64,000 nucleotides of DNA from Candidatus Eiseniibacteriota bacterium (GCA_030622115.1 JAUXGN010000002.1:43363-107362), one strand, 5' to 3'; shown: positions 24,520 to 33,281, numbered from the stretch's first letter. Program-made: numbers and translations. The notes: generated by a model not told the origin, from the sequence alone.

Positions 24520-27117
24520 ATGACCCCGTTTGGACAGCCGTTGAAACCATCATCCGGACGCAGGCGGTTCACAAACCGTGAGATTGCCCTTCTCGGCCTG
24601 ATGGCTGCGCTCTGGGGCGTCATAGAAGTAACGGTCGGTGGTCTGATCAAGGGATGGGGGGTGCCGTTCGGCGGCGCCGTGCTGGCGACGTTCGGTGTCG
24701 TTATTCTCCTGACGGCGAGGTCAAGCGTACCGGTTCCCTGGTCATCACTGCTGATCGGGATCGTGGCCGCCGGAGTGAGAATGGCGTCAGGGTTTGGAGG
24801 GGCCGTATTCGCGGCAATCGGCATTGTTGCCGAGGCTCTGATCATCGAGATGGTCTTGAGTCTTGCTCCGCGGGTCCGGCGAAGCGGGCGAGTCCTGGCA
24901 GGAGTCCTGGCTCTCTGGTGGGCGCTCATTCATCCACTTGTTGTTCAGGGCTATCTCATGGGGATGGGACCGGCAACGGTCTACAGGTTTACTATCGAAA
25001 TGATCGCGGGTCCGGCGAAGACCGGATCGGGGCACATCATAGCAGTCATCGTATTCCTCATCATGATCCACACGGCATTGGGGGTGAGCGCAGTCATGTT
25101 TGTTGACAGGATTCTACTGGCGCCGCTGGCACGCGCACTGGGACACTCCGCCGATTCGATCGATGGTCGAGACGGTGGACGCAATGGACATGGTGGCAAG
25201 GGGCCGGGGGGCACGGTGGCAATCATACTTGCTCTGGTTCTGCTTCTGAGTGCGGCGCCTTCAGCGCGAGCCGATGGGAACGGTTCTTCCAGAGATGGAT
25301 CGCAGGGTAGCTCAAGAGGCGCCCCCATCTACTACCTTCCCGAGCTCACTGTTGTTGCTACCAGGCTCATGGGACCCTACTCCGTATTTCATGTGGATGC
25401 CGATGAGATCAGCGAATCAGGCGCCGAAGATCTCGCTGAGGTTCTTGAGATGGTTCCCGGATTCGTGGTGAGGATGAACTCCCGCGGGGAGGCCAAGCTC
25501 AGCACGCGCGGTCTTGGCGAGAGGGAACTCGTCGTGCTCGTGGATGGCGTCCCGATATCCGATCCGTACTCCGGCTCCGTCAATGCGGGCATGATCCTCG
25601 CTGGAGCCCTCGGTGCAGTGCACGTGACCAGGGGACCGGCTGCGAGTGTGTACGGGGCGAATGCCATGGGTGGGATAGTTGAAGTGAGCACTGTGGGAGG
25701 CGGGCGTTCCGGCCTGAGCTACAAGCTTGCCACCGGCACGGACGGAAACTACTCGGGCTTCGTCGCGGGCGGAGGTCAGGTCGGCAGAGTTCACCTGAGC
25801 GGAGGTGTTGCCGCCGACGGGGCATCCGGCTTCTCGCTTCCGGCGTCGTTTGAATCAACAAGCCTTGAGGATGGCGGTCTTCGGGATTACTCGGGATCGG
25901 AGCAGCTCATGGTCTGGAGCAGGGCGTCGTGGCGATTGAGCAAGACCGTCCGCACGTCCGTTGCTTTCAACGCCACCGATGGCCGTCGGGACACCCCGGC
26001 GTCCACAGACTCAGACAGGCCCCGCTACTGGAGCTTCCCGTTCTGGCGGGAGACGCGTACGGTGACGACCGTTGACTGGCAGCCCACGCTGGCCGCCCAC
26101 ATCGAGGGGCGGATGTTCTACTCCACGAACGACAACCAGCTGGCGGCATACTCAGACTTCGACAGGGAGAACCGTCGCTGGCTCTCGAGCGTTTCCAATG
26201 AGGCTCTCGGCGGCTATCTCTGCGCTGACTACAAGGGCTTTGAGGGACACACCATCTGGTCCGGTCTGAATGTGCGCGAGGATGTGGCCAGACATCAGCA
26301 GGACGCCGGTGAAGAATGGATACGATATGAGGCGACGACAGCGTCGCTCTTCGGACAGGATATCATTGTTCTGAGTGAAAGAGACAGAATGTCGCTCGCG
26401 GTCAATGGCGACATGATGGCCGGGGAAGACAGGTTGCTTACGAGCATCAACCCGCAGGCCGCTTGGACACATATGTTCCCGACCGATGTCTCGGTTCGTC
26501 TCCTCGGCGGATTCAAGACACGGTTTCCCACTCTCAAGGAGTGGTTCAGCACGGAGATAGGCAATCCGGACCTGCGTCCCGAGCAGAGTGTCTCGTTCGA
26601 GACGGAACTGGTCAAAGGGACATCTACCGGATCCAGACTCTCGCTGCTTCTTTTCGATCAGCACGTGAGGGACATGATCTCCACGACCGGGTCTGGTGAT
26701 CCTGCTCGCAACATCGGCCGCGTGCACTCCTGGGGCGCGGAACTCAGCGTGGAACACCGGGTCATGCCGGAGTTGGACATCGGCCTGAGCCTCGCGATGA
26801 CGTCGGCACGAGATACGGAGTCAGGAGAGGACGTGCCACTCGTTCCCAAGACGATGGCCGTCGTGACGATGACATATGAGAAGGGACCAGCCGGCATTCT
26901 CGCGAGAATTGCACGAGTCGGCTCCAGAAGCTCAGGCAGAGATGATAGCCTCCCCGCTCATGTTCTCGTTGACGCCAGGGCCACCGTCGAGACGCGGTGG
27001 GGAGATGTATTTGCCGGCGTGGAGAATCTCTTCGATGTTCTGTACGAGGATGAAGAGGGCTTTCCCCAGCCCGGGCGCGGTTTCGAGGTAGGCATCATGC
27101 GGGATCTCTATTACTAG
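24520..27117 (+). CDS. fusion of an ECF-type S component and a TonB-dependent receptor
   Basis: This is one open frame of 865 residues from the ATG at 24520 (AGGCAGGA upstream; an ATG at 24463 is the alternative). Residues about 17-200 hold six membrane helices beginning FTNREIALLGLMAALWGVIEV, as in substrate-specific S components of ECF vitamin transporters. Then comes a polar linker and a seventh hydrophobic segment, 232-251, ending APSARA-DG like a cleavable signal peptide. Residues from about 272 are a TonB-dependent receptor: TonB-box-like ELTVVATR, plug (ISESGAEDLAEVLEMVPGF, LVDGVPISDP, GPAASVYGANAMGGIVEV) and a beta barrel ending in an aromatic residue. One half belongs in the inner membrane and the other in the outer. 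Cleavage after residue 251, or an internal GTG start at 25216, would separate them. Confidence 0.85.
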   Translation: MTPFGQPLKPSSGRRRFTNREIALLGLMAALWGVIEVTVGGLIKGWGVPFGGAVLATFGVVILLTARSSVPVPWSSLLIGIVAAGVRMASGFGGAVFAAIGIVAEALIIEMVLSLAPRVRRSGRVLAGVLALWWALIHPLVVQGYLMGMGPATVYRFTIEMIAGPAKTGSGHIIAVIVFLIMIHTALGVSAVMFVDRILLAPLARALGHSADSIDGRDGGRNGHGGKGPGGTVAIILALVLLLSAAPSARADGNGSSRDGSQGSSRGAPIYYLPELTVVATRLMGPYSVFHVDADEISESGAEDLAEVLEMVPGFVVRMNSRGEAKLSTRGLGERELVVLVDGVPISDPYSGSVNAGMILAGALGAVHVTRGPAASVYGANAMGGIVEVSTVGGGRSGLSYKLATGTDGNYSGFVAGGGQVGRVHLSGGVAADGASGFSLPASFESTSLEDGGLRDYSGSEQLMVWSRASWRLSKTVRTSVAFNATDGRRDTPASTDSDRPRYWSFPFWRETRTVTTVDWQPTLAAHIEGRMFYSTNDNQLAAYSDFDRENRRWLSSVSNEALGGYLCADYKGFEGHTIWSGLNVREDVARHQQDAGEEWIRYEATTASLFGQDIIVLSERDRMSLAVNGDMMAGEDRLLTSINPQAAWTHMFPTDVSVRLLGGFKTRFPTLKEWFSTEIGNPDLRPEQSVSFETELVKGTSTGSRLSLLLFDQHVRDMISTTGSGDPARNIGRVHSWGAELSVEHRVMPELDIGLSLAMTSARDTESGEDVPLVPKTMAVVTMTYEKGPAGILARIARVGSRSSGRDDSLPAHVLVDARATVETRWGDVFAGVENLFDVLYEDEEGFPQPGRGFEVGIMRDLYY

Positions 27118-27196
27118 CGCGGGTCCCGCACGAAAAGACCGCTGCCGGGAAGAACCCCGATCACAGTTCATGAGTCTCAATAGAGAAAGCCACGTG

Positions 27197-27223
27197 CGCG
27201 TATCCCTGCCGGGTACGCGTTTT
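27197..27223 (+). terminator. rho-independent terminator after the S-component/receptor fusion
   Basis: The stem CGCGTA...TACGCG, with an inner CCC/GGG pairing, is followed by TTTT. Confidence 0.6.
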
Positions 27224-27279
27224 CGAGCCTGATTCGTGTTCTTGCATTCCGGACAGACGACATCTTGAGGAGAGTGGAG

Positions 27280-27870
27280 ATGCTGGGCGACACGTTCAGA
27301 TGGGCATACAGTAGGAGAGTTCGCGCCGCGGCTCTGGTCGTCGGCGCGTTGTTGACGCCGGCGCTCGCCGCGACCGCAGCTTCTGCCGGGCCGGTCGTTC
27401 AGACCGAGTGCGAGACGTTCGTGGACCACTACAATATCGATGGAATCAGGATCCATGAGGAGCTTTGCTCCGGAGCCAGCGGATACCACGCCGTCTTTGG
27501 TATCGACGTAGTCGGCGAGTGGATTGAGGTGATCGTAGAGGCCCCGGTGACCGGTTACTACGAGCCGCTCTTGGCGTACCAGGTAGAGTACGAAGAGATG
27601 GCCGGTGTCAAGATGACGGTGATCGATGAAGATATGGCGGGTGTCAACCGCGTGTCCTACTTCAAACTGGAGGAGGGTTGGGGGGTTGGCTGAGGCCCGT
27701 TCTACATGGCTGTCGGCGACAGCGATGTCTGGCTCAAATCAGGTGAAAACAGGTTCCGCATAGGGATCGAGTGGGGAAGTCACATCGGCTTGGATTTCGC
27801 GAGATTCACCTACACCGGAACGCCCGTGGAGAGCACGACTTGGGGTAGTATAAAGAATCTGTATCGCTAG
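27280..27870 (+). pseudogene. secreted tag-bearing protein interrupted by an in-frame TGA
   Basis: The frame opens at ATG 27280 (GGAGAGTGGAG upstream; TTG 27265 is the alternative). It has a basic N-terminus and a signal peptide (LVVGALLTPALAATAASA), then runs to TGA at 27691. Beyond it the same frame stays open to TAG at 27868, with sensible residues (GPFYMAVGDSDVWLKSGEN) and the tag PVESTTWGSIKNLYR. One base change (TGG to TGA, giving G-W-G-P) would explain this. Intact tag and frame suggest a recent mutation, a sequencing error or readthrough. TGA is a normal stop elsewhere in the window, so a changed code is unlikely. If real, the short product is 137 residues. Confidence 0.75.
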
Positions 27871-27932
27871 GCTGTTCGTGATATACTGCCGGTGGTCAGC
27901 GAGTTGGACACGCCCGTGACACAGGAGGGACG

Positions 27933-29096
27933 ATGCGGTATGCGATCCTGATCCTGGTGTTCGTCGTACTCGCGTCAGGGACCGTCAATGCTGACGACAC
28001 CCGGACGTCGATCGGCGACGCCCCACGCACATACTCCCACTATCTCAATCCCCAGCAGGCCGCCCTTTGCGGTGCAAGCATCGCCACGGGTGGTATCTCG
28101 GCCTGTTTCTACAATCCGGCCGCCGCCTCTCAGTACGAGGGGATCGTTGGTCAGGCCGCGATCCGTCTGAATCTGAAGAATCGGGACTACTTCCCGGACG
28201 GCGACGAGCGTTACGAATCAAGCGACGATGGATTCCTGTTCTCGCACGCGGTTGCCGCCAAGAGCAACGAGGGTCTCACACTGGGCTTCAGCTATGCGTG
28301 CCCCTCGTACAGGCAGCTCGAACTCACCGGGATGAGGCCGGTCGTGGATGACACGGTCACGGTGTACAAGCAGTACAAAGGATCCTTCACCGGTTCCCTG
28401 CGGTTCTTCGAGGCCGTCCTCGCATCACGCATTGGGGACAGCAAGCAGGGCGCTTTCGGGCTCTCGGCCGGAGTCGTGTCACTCGAGGAGTCGGTGCGTG
28501 ACGAGTACATCGGTGATGAGCTGGAAAAGGCACGGGTGAAGGGAGTCGGGTTCACGGCGGCAGCGGGGTTCCTCTTCGATGCTACGGAGTCGCTTGCGTT
28601 CGGTCTCGGCTATCGCTGGGGTTCCACGATCAACGTGCGAAGCGACGACTGGTACGGCGAGGATCGCCGGGATGAGAAGACGAAGACGCAGGCTACGGCA
28701 GTTGGCGGAGTGACCTACGATCTCAATGGTCTCGTTTCATTCCACGCGAGCTACACCCGGAACGGCTGGGACAAGGTGAGTTCCACGCTCTCGGCCTACA
28801 AGGAAGACAATGGCGCCAGGGATGAGTATGACGTGTCTCTCGCGACTGCGGCGTTCGGTGTCGAGGGTCTCCTTCTCGACGGGAAGCTGACTCTCAGGGC
28901 CGGCTACGCCCTCGCCATAGGTGAGGAGATCGAACACGGGATCGTTCCCGAAAACTCGATGGGGTTCGGCGGAGCGTGGGCATTCAGCGAGTACATTGTC
29001 GAGGCAGCCTTCGTTCGTGAGCAGTTCTCCGAGGGGGGCGAGACCGCTCAGGTGACGAACTCCGGGCTCTACACCTCGATCGGCTACATCTTCTGA
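27933..29096 (+). CDS. outer-membrane beta-barrel protein (FadL/PorV-like)
   Basis: This is a 387-residue exported protein. ACAGGAGGGACG precedes the ATG. A signal peptide of 20 residues ends VNA-DD. Near residues 40-70 stands the family mark ALCGASIATGGISACFYNPAAAS (A-x-x-G-A-x...YNPA), typical of PorV/OmpP1-FadL proteins. Alternating strands with terminal aromatic residues follow to the end (SGLYTSIGYIF). It could transport hydrophobic solutes or serve as an outer-membrane shuttle in type IX-like secretion. The stop overlaps the mnmA start by one base (TGATG). Confidence 0.85.
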   Translation: MRYAILILVFVVLASGTVNADDTRTSIGDAPRTYSHYLNPQQAALCGASIATGGISACFYNPAAASQYEGIVGQAAIRLNLKNRDYFPDGDERYESSDDGFLFSHAVAAKSNEGLTLGFSYACPSYRQLELTGMRPVVDDTVTVYKQYKGSFTGSLRFFEAVLASRIGDSKQGAFGLSAGVVSLEESVRDEYIGDELEKARVKGVGFTAAAGFLFDATESLAFGLGYRWGSTINVRSDDWYGEDRRDEKTKTQATAVGGVTYDLNGLVSFHASYTRNGWDKVSSTLSAYKEDNGARDEYDVSLATAAFGVEGLLLDGKLTLRAGYALAIGEEIEHGIVPENSMGFGGAWAFSEYIVEAAFVREQFSEGGETAQVTNSGLYTSIGYIF

Positions 29097-30181
29097 TGAG
29101 AATCGCCGTTGCAATGAGTGGTGGTGTCGATAGCTCAGTAGCCGCTCTCATTCTTCTTCGTGAAGGTCACGATGTTGTCGGTCTGACGATGACGCTGGGT
29201 GATCTCGTGGGCGGGAACGCCGAATCCGCGGGCGGTGCGGAGCCGGACCAACCGTCAGATGGATGGGGTGAGAGCGCTGCGAAGGTGGCTGAGTTCCTCG
29301 GTGTCGAGCACCATACTGTTGACCTGGGAGCCGTCTTTGAGGAGAGCGTGATCTCGTATCTCGTGGCGGAGTACGCCTCTGGTCGAACACCCAATCCCTG
29401 CGTCATCTGCAACAGGCTTATCAAATTCGGACATCTCCTTGACGAAGCCCGCAAACTCGGAGCGGAGTTCCTCGCGACTGGCCACCACGCGCGCATCATC
29501 CGCGACGATGGGGGAGGAACCCCGCGACTCGCGATGGGACGCGATCCTTCGAAGGACCAATCGTACTTCCTTCACAGGCTCACCGGCAGACAGCTCGGAG
29601 CGACGCTCATGCCTGTGGGCGAGTTCATGAAGGACGACGTGCGCGCGATCGCGCGCGACGCCGGACTGCCGGCAGCGACAGCCAGGGAGAGTGCGGACAT
29701 CTGCTTTCTATCGGGTCGTCCTCTGTCCGCGTTCCTCCTGGAGCACGCTCCGAATGGCATGCACGCAGGTCCCATCGAAGATGCGGATGGTCGCATCCTG
29801 GGCGAGCACAAAGGAATCGCATCGTACACCATAGGACAGCGTGGAGGGCTGGGTCTTTCGCGTCCCAGACCCGCCTATGTGGTTGAGATCGTGCCTGAGC
29901 GAAACGCCGTAGTCGTTGGCGACGACGAGGATCTCTACTGCGACACACTTCAGGCTAGCGAACTCAACTGGCCGTCGGGCGCTCCCCCTGCTCGGTTCCG
30001 CACGCGGGCGAAGATTCGGTATGCGTCCCAGCCGACTGCGTGCGATGTGGTTTTCGACGGCGATGAGATAACGGTTCGATTCGATGAACCGCAGCGGGCA
30101 ATCACTCCAGGGCAGTTCATTGTGCTGTATGATGATGACATCGTGCTGGGAGGAGGCGTCATCGACCGCGCCGTCAGATAG
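29096..30181 (+). CDS. mnmA: tRNA 2-thiouridylase MnmA
   Basis: This 361-residue cytoplasmic enzyme thiolates U34 of tRNA-Lys, -Glu and -Gln. The PP-loop SGGVDSS is at residues 8-14. The catalytic Cys pair is in place: C102 in NPCVICN and C203 in DICFL. FLATGHHAR, PSKDQSYFLHRL and GEHKGIASYTIGQRGGLGL are all family blocks, and the C-terminal barrel ends in GQFIVLYDDDIVLGGGVI. The start overlaps the upstream outer-membrane gene's stop, so it is coupled to an unrelated gene. Confidence 0.97.
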   Translation: MRIAVAMSGGVDSSVAALILLREGHDVVGLTMTLGDLVGGNAESAGGAEPDQPSDGWGESAAKVAEFLGVEHHTVDLGAVFEESVISYLVAEYASGRTPNPCVICNRLIKFGHLLDEARKLGAEFLATGHHARIIRDDGGGTPRLAMGRDPSKDQSYFLHRLTGRQLGATLMPVGEFMKDDVRAIARDAGLPAATARESADICFLSGRPLSAFLLEHAPNGMHAGPIEDADGRILGEHKGIASYTIGQRGGLGLSRPRPAYVVEIVPERNAVVVGDDEDLYCDTLQASELNWPSGAPPARFRTRAKIRYASQPTACDVVFDGDEITVRFDEPQRAITPGQFIVLYDDDIVLGGGVIDRAVR

Positions 30182-30277
30182 CCTGCGCGGCCCGGTGCTT
30201 TATGCGCGTTGACCCCGACAGTACCATCCGAAGTTGAGACTGACAATGAGGCGAGCGAATCTGAAACGGGAGATCAC

Positions 30278-31018
30278 ATGAAGGCCGTCGTCCTGGCAGC
30301 AGGCAAGGGCACTCGCATGCGTGAAATCACAGATGACATCCCCAAACCGATGGTAGATGTAGGCGGACGGCCCATGCTCTGGCACGTTCTGCGGGCGCTC
30401 GCAGGAGCCGGTGTTCAGGAGGCCGGCGTGATCGTCGGCTACATGGCTGACAGTATCCGCGACTACTTCGGAGGCGGTGAGAACGTGGGCCTCAAGCTCA
30501 GCTACTTCACGCAGGAGGTTCAGGACGGGACCGGCCGCGCGGCTGAGCCGGCGCGTGAGTACCTGAGCGATGGTCCTTTCTTTTTCACGTTCGGCGACAT
30601 TCTGACCAAGGCCGAGGCTTACGCCGAGATGGCCCAAGCATTCGAAGAGAGCCCGACGGATCTTCTTCTCGCCGTAAGGCGCGTCGACGACCCTTGCCGC
30701 GGGGGGGCAGTCTACACCGACGGCGACCGCGTGACGGACATAGTGGAGAAGCCTCCGGAGGGAAGCTCCGGAACGGATCTCATCAGCGCGGGAATCTTCA
30801 TCACATCTCCCGTGTTCTTCGACTACACCTCCCGGCTCGAGTTCTCCAAGAGAGGCGAGTATGAATTGCCCGATGCTATCAGGATGATGATAGAGGCCGG
30901 ACTCGATGTCCGCGCGTTCGAACTCGTGTCCTACTGGCGGGATGTCGGCACGCCGGAGGATCTTGCTGGAGCAGGCAAGGATGCACTTGAGCTAGAAGGA
31001 CTCATAGAAGACGAATAG
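30278..31018 (+). CDS. sugar-1-phosphate nucleotidyltransferase
   Basis: This is a 246-residue cytoplasmic enzyme of the RmlA/GlmU-N/GCD1 type that makes NDP-sugars. CGGGAGATCAC precedes the ATG at 30278. The nucleotide-binding signature is KAVVLAAGKGTRMREITDDIPKPMV, followed by GGRPMLWHVLRAL, FFFTFGDILT (metal-binding Asp) and ELVSYWRDVGTPEDL near the C-terminus. It lacks the hexapeptide acyltransferase tail of GlmU. The sugar is not determined by sequence; possible roles are glycogen, LPS or surface polysaccharide precursors. Confidence 0.92.
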   Translation: MKAVVLAAGKGTRMREITDDIPKPMVDVGGRPMLWHVLRALAGAGVQEAGVIVGYMADSIRDYFGGGENVGLKLSYFTQEVQDGTGRAAEPAREYLSDGPFFFTFGDILTKAEAYAEMAQAFEESPTDLLLAVRRVDDPCRGGAVYTDGDRVTDIVEKPPEGSSGTDLISAGIFITSPVFFDYTSRLEFSKRGEYELPDAIRMMIEAGLDVRAFELVSYWRDVGTPEDLAGAGKDALELEGLIEDE

Positions 31019-31229
31019 CCCCCTGATCGTATCGCTGATTGTCGCGGTGGCTCTAATCATGTCCGGATGCACGACCGGGTTCGACCTGGATGATGTCAGA
31101 TCTCGCTCTGATGAGATGTCGGCGAGGATAATGGAGGCATACTACAACACTGACGCCTACGGGGAGGAATCGAGACTTGCCCTATCTCCCGGCGCCTACC
31201 GCATTCCTAGATCAGGCGCTCCGCAGTGA
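31008..31229 (+). pseudogene. small lipoprotein, start codon apparently lost
   Basis: From 31008 the frame encodes KTNSPLIVSLIVAVALIMSGC, a convincing lipoprotein signal with lipobox IMSGC, followed by about 50 residues (TTGFDLDDVRSRSDEMSARIMEAYYNT...). The codon just before it is TAG (31005-31007), where ATG would be expected; the only in-frame alternative starts (GTG 31047, ATG 31059) would cut the signal short. The 3' end overlaps the opposing response-regulator gene by 23 bases. It may be a decayed gene or may use a non-standard start. Confidence 0.4.
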
Positions 31230-31917
31230 AGCGGTAGCCGACACCTCGGACCGTGGAGATAAGTTCACTTCCGGAGGCGGCGACGAGCTTCGATCGTAGT
31301 CTGCTCACCAGCACATCGACTGTCCGTCCGATGACCTCCAGATCCTGTCCCCACACGAGACGCTTGAGCTCCTCGCGCGTGCAGGTTCGCTCGCCGTTGA
31401 CTGCGATCACGTGCAGGAACCTGAACTCCTTCTCGGTCAACTCGACAGCCTCGCCGTTCACCGTCACCGTTGTCGCGGAAGGATCGATGGTGATGCAGTC
31501 GAATCGAAGCGTTCTCAAGAACATCTCGGGATCGTCCTCCTCCGACTTCTCGAAGAAGCGGTTGACGAGCGTGACGACCTCGTCGGAACCCGACCATCGC
31601 TCGACCAGCCTCTCCGGAGCGCCGCCGGCGACCAGCACGTCATCGTGGTGCGTCCCCGGACCAGCGAGCACCAGCGTCGGCACGGGTGTGGAATCTCCGT
31701 TCGACGCCAGGATCCTCGCAAGGTCCTTGCCGCCGATGTCCGTGAGGACCAGTCCCACGAGCGCCAGATCAGGAGCAAGCAGCTGAACGGATCTCAGCGC
31801 TTCGCGGCCGGTTTCAGCCTCGCAGATTGCATACCCCGCCGCGGATAGTACGTGCGAGATCTGTCCACGTGTTCTCGAGTCTTTCTCCGCGATCAGTATT
31901 CTTCTCGGAACACCCAT
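31207..31917 (-). CDS. OmpR/PhoB-type response regulator with degenerate receiver domain
   Basis: This is a 236-residue regulator. The C-terminal domain (about 135-236) is a normal winged helix of the OmpR class: ELTEKEFRFLHVIAVNGERTCTREELKRLVWG, GRTVDVLVSRLRSKL, STVRGVGYRF. The receiver (1-120) has lost its chemistry: the phospho-acceptor position in PDLALVG (residue 55) is Gly, the acidic pocket reads AEKD, and the conserved Thr and Lys are absent (LVLAGPG; LVERW). It should bind DNA without phosphorylation control. No histidine kinase is nearby. The 5' region contains a palindrome at 31953-31968. Confidence 0.88.
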   Translation of the reverse strand: MGVPRRILIAEKDSRTRGQISHVLSAAGYAICEAETGREALRSVQLLAPDLALVGLVLTDIGGKDLARILASNGDSTPVPTLVLAGPGTHHDDVLVAGGAPERLVERWSGSDEVVTLVNRFFEKSEEDDPEMFLRTLRFDCITIDPSATTVTVNGEAVELTEKEFRFLHVIAVNGERTCTREELKRLVWGQDLEVIGRTVDVLVSRLRSKLVAASGSELISTVRGVGYRFTAERLI

Positions 31918-31952
31918 TCTCAGGGCCCCTATGAAAAATGTTTATGTCTCAG

Positions 31953-31968
31953 CGTTCCGTAAGGAACG
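31953..31968. promoter_or_regulatory. palindrome upstream of the response regulator
   Basis: CGTTCC and GGAACG flank GTAA, 36 bases upstream of the regulator's start; this may be an autoregulatory operator. Confidence 0.35.
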
Positions 31969-32394
31969 GGTGAATTCTGTTGTTACAAAGAAGCAAGTAG
32001 TGTGCCGAACGAGAGGGGATTGAAATGCCCAGCCAGTGGCCGTTTCAGGGATCATGGGCTGGGGCCGGTTCGCGGGCCATTGCGGTCGCTCCTGTGCCGG
32101 GCCGCACGAAAAGACCTTGACCACACGTGGACGGTCCTGCACAATAATGGTCGTACTCACCTTGACCTTCGAAGTTCGGACTCCCATCGGGCATCCCTGA
32201 ATAGCAGGGGAGCGGAAAAGGCATCACGCGCATGGAGTCTATCGCGAGATATGCTGTAGGCATCGCCGCCTGCCATCCCGGAGAGTGGCATGCGGTGCAC
32301 GCGAGAGCTTCACGTCCTTACTGCTGGTCCGTGTTGCCTGAGGATCTGATAGTGCTCTCCGGAACATCTGTTGAGGTCTTCTTGTGATTCCAAT

Positions 32395-32422
32395 GCGGCC
32401 GGGGACTTAGTCCCGCGGCCGC
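32395..32422 (+). terminator. GC-rich hairpin
   Basis: GCGGCC/GGCCGC with an inner GGGAC/GTCCC pairing is followed by CTTTCGATTT. It may terminate a short unrecognised transcript. Confidence 0.4.
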
Positions 32423-32565
32423 TTTCGATTTCTCTGGAGGTACGTCGATAGGAAGATGGGCAAAATTCTAGGTGCCAGGAATGCGTCAGCCGCAGCCCAG
32501 CCTTACCTTGGCGACCGTGCCTCCGGAGTTATTTTCAGTTGAGTGAGTGTAAAGTCGTTCGTAGC

Positions 32566-32604
32566 GCGGGCCCCTTGGGGTCCGCGTTGCTGTGTTCAAC
32601 GCGG
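32566..32604 (+). promoter_or_regulatory. two mutually exclusive hairpins, attenuator-like
   Basis: Hairpin one pairs GCGGGCCCC with GGGGTCCGC (32566-32585). Hairpin two pairs CCGCGTTG with CAACGCGG (32582-32604). They share 32582-32585, so only one can form at a time. They lie about 160 bases upstream of the rubrerythrin-like gene. Confidence 0.35.
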
Positions 32605-32765
32605 GATTCCGATTGCGCGTGTGTCCGGGCTTGGCTATCCTTGGCGCAGCTGTTCACGATCGCAATGAAAAGCGAGGAAGTCGCGCACAACCTCTACACC
32701 CGACTTGCATCTATAGGTGATGAGTACATTCTGACGGAGAACCAGGCTCTATATGGAGGTCCCTG

Positions 32766-33281
32766 ATGATTGAGTACCTCAGTGAGGATGAGATCTACCG
32801 CGTCGGCATAGCCATCGAAGAGGCGGGTCTGGACTTCTACACGAAAATGGCTGAGAAAGCAGATGACGCGGCCACGAAGCGCGTTTTCAGAAGGCTCGCG
32901 CGAGACGAGAAGCAGCATCTGGCCTTCTTCGAGACCCTCGAGCTCAAGACATCGGGGGGGATGGGTAAGCAGACGGCCGAGCAAGACAAGGAGACGTCGG
33001 CCTACATCAGCTCGCTCGTGGATGGTGGGATCTTCAAGGGTATCGCCAGGATGACGAAGATCGCTCGAAGGAAGTACAACGCCGAGACCGCGCTCGAACT
33101 CGCTCTGGCAGTCGAGAAGGACGCCGTCCTGTACTACACGGAGGCGTATCGTGTGAACCGGAAGAGCGAGGCGAAGAAGGCTCTCTCGCGTCTGATTGAT
33201 GAAGAGAAGGGTCACGTAGTTCAGATCACAAAGCGCCTCGACAAGATTCACAAGGACAAGGAGAAGGCTCGGAAGAAGTAG
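32766..33281 (+). CDS. rubrerythrin-like ferritin-family diiron protein
   Basis: This is a 171-residue cytoplasmic four-helix protein, likely in peroxide detoxification or iron handling. TGGAGGTCCCTG precedes the ATG. Ligand-like motifs are EEAGLDFY (Glu 18/19), RDEKQHL (Glu 48, His 51), LAVEKDAVLYY, and DEEKGHV. These give the two E-x-x-H-type pairs of rubrerythrins. The protein ends in a Lys-rich tail and has no rubredoxin domain of its own; a separate rubredoxin gene follows 102 bases on and could be its electron donor. Confidence 0.88.
   Translation: MIEYLSEDEIYRVGIAIEEAGLDFYTKMAEKADDAATKRVFRRLARDEKQHLAFFETLELKTSGGMGKQTAEQDKETSAYISSLVDGGIFKGIARMTKIARRKYNAETALELALAVEKDAVLYYTEAYRVNRKSEAKKALSRLIDEEKGHVVQITKRLDKIHKDKEKARKK

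Larger units (their letters stand above)
31918..32765. other. long non-coding stretch between response regulator and rubrerythrin-like gene
   Basis: These 848 bases hold no convincing protein. Visible elements are a palindrome (31953-31968), a GC hairpin (32395-32422) and two overlapping hairpins (32566-32604). Short open frames occur at 32232-32387 (51 codons), 32456-32542 (28 codons) and 32665-32766 (33 codons), but none has both a good ribosome site and protein-like composition. Decayed genes or a leader RNA are possible. Confidence 0.5.

Noticed and set aside
27691..27693. TGA as a selenocysteine codon
   Set aside because: The position fits Trp (G-W-G-P), no redox motif surrounds it, and I see no SECIS-like hairpin immediately downstream; a point mutation or error is simpler.
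32539..32766. 75-codon frame ending at the rubrerythrin-like start
   Set aside because: No ribosome site, no recognisable sequence, and its end consists of the next gene's Shine-Dalgarno region.
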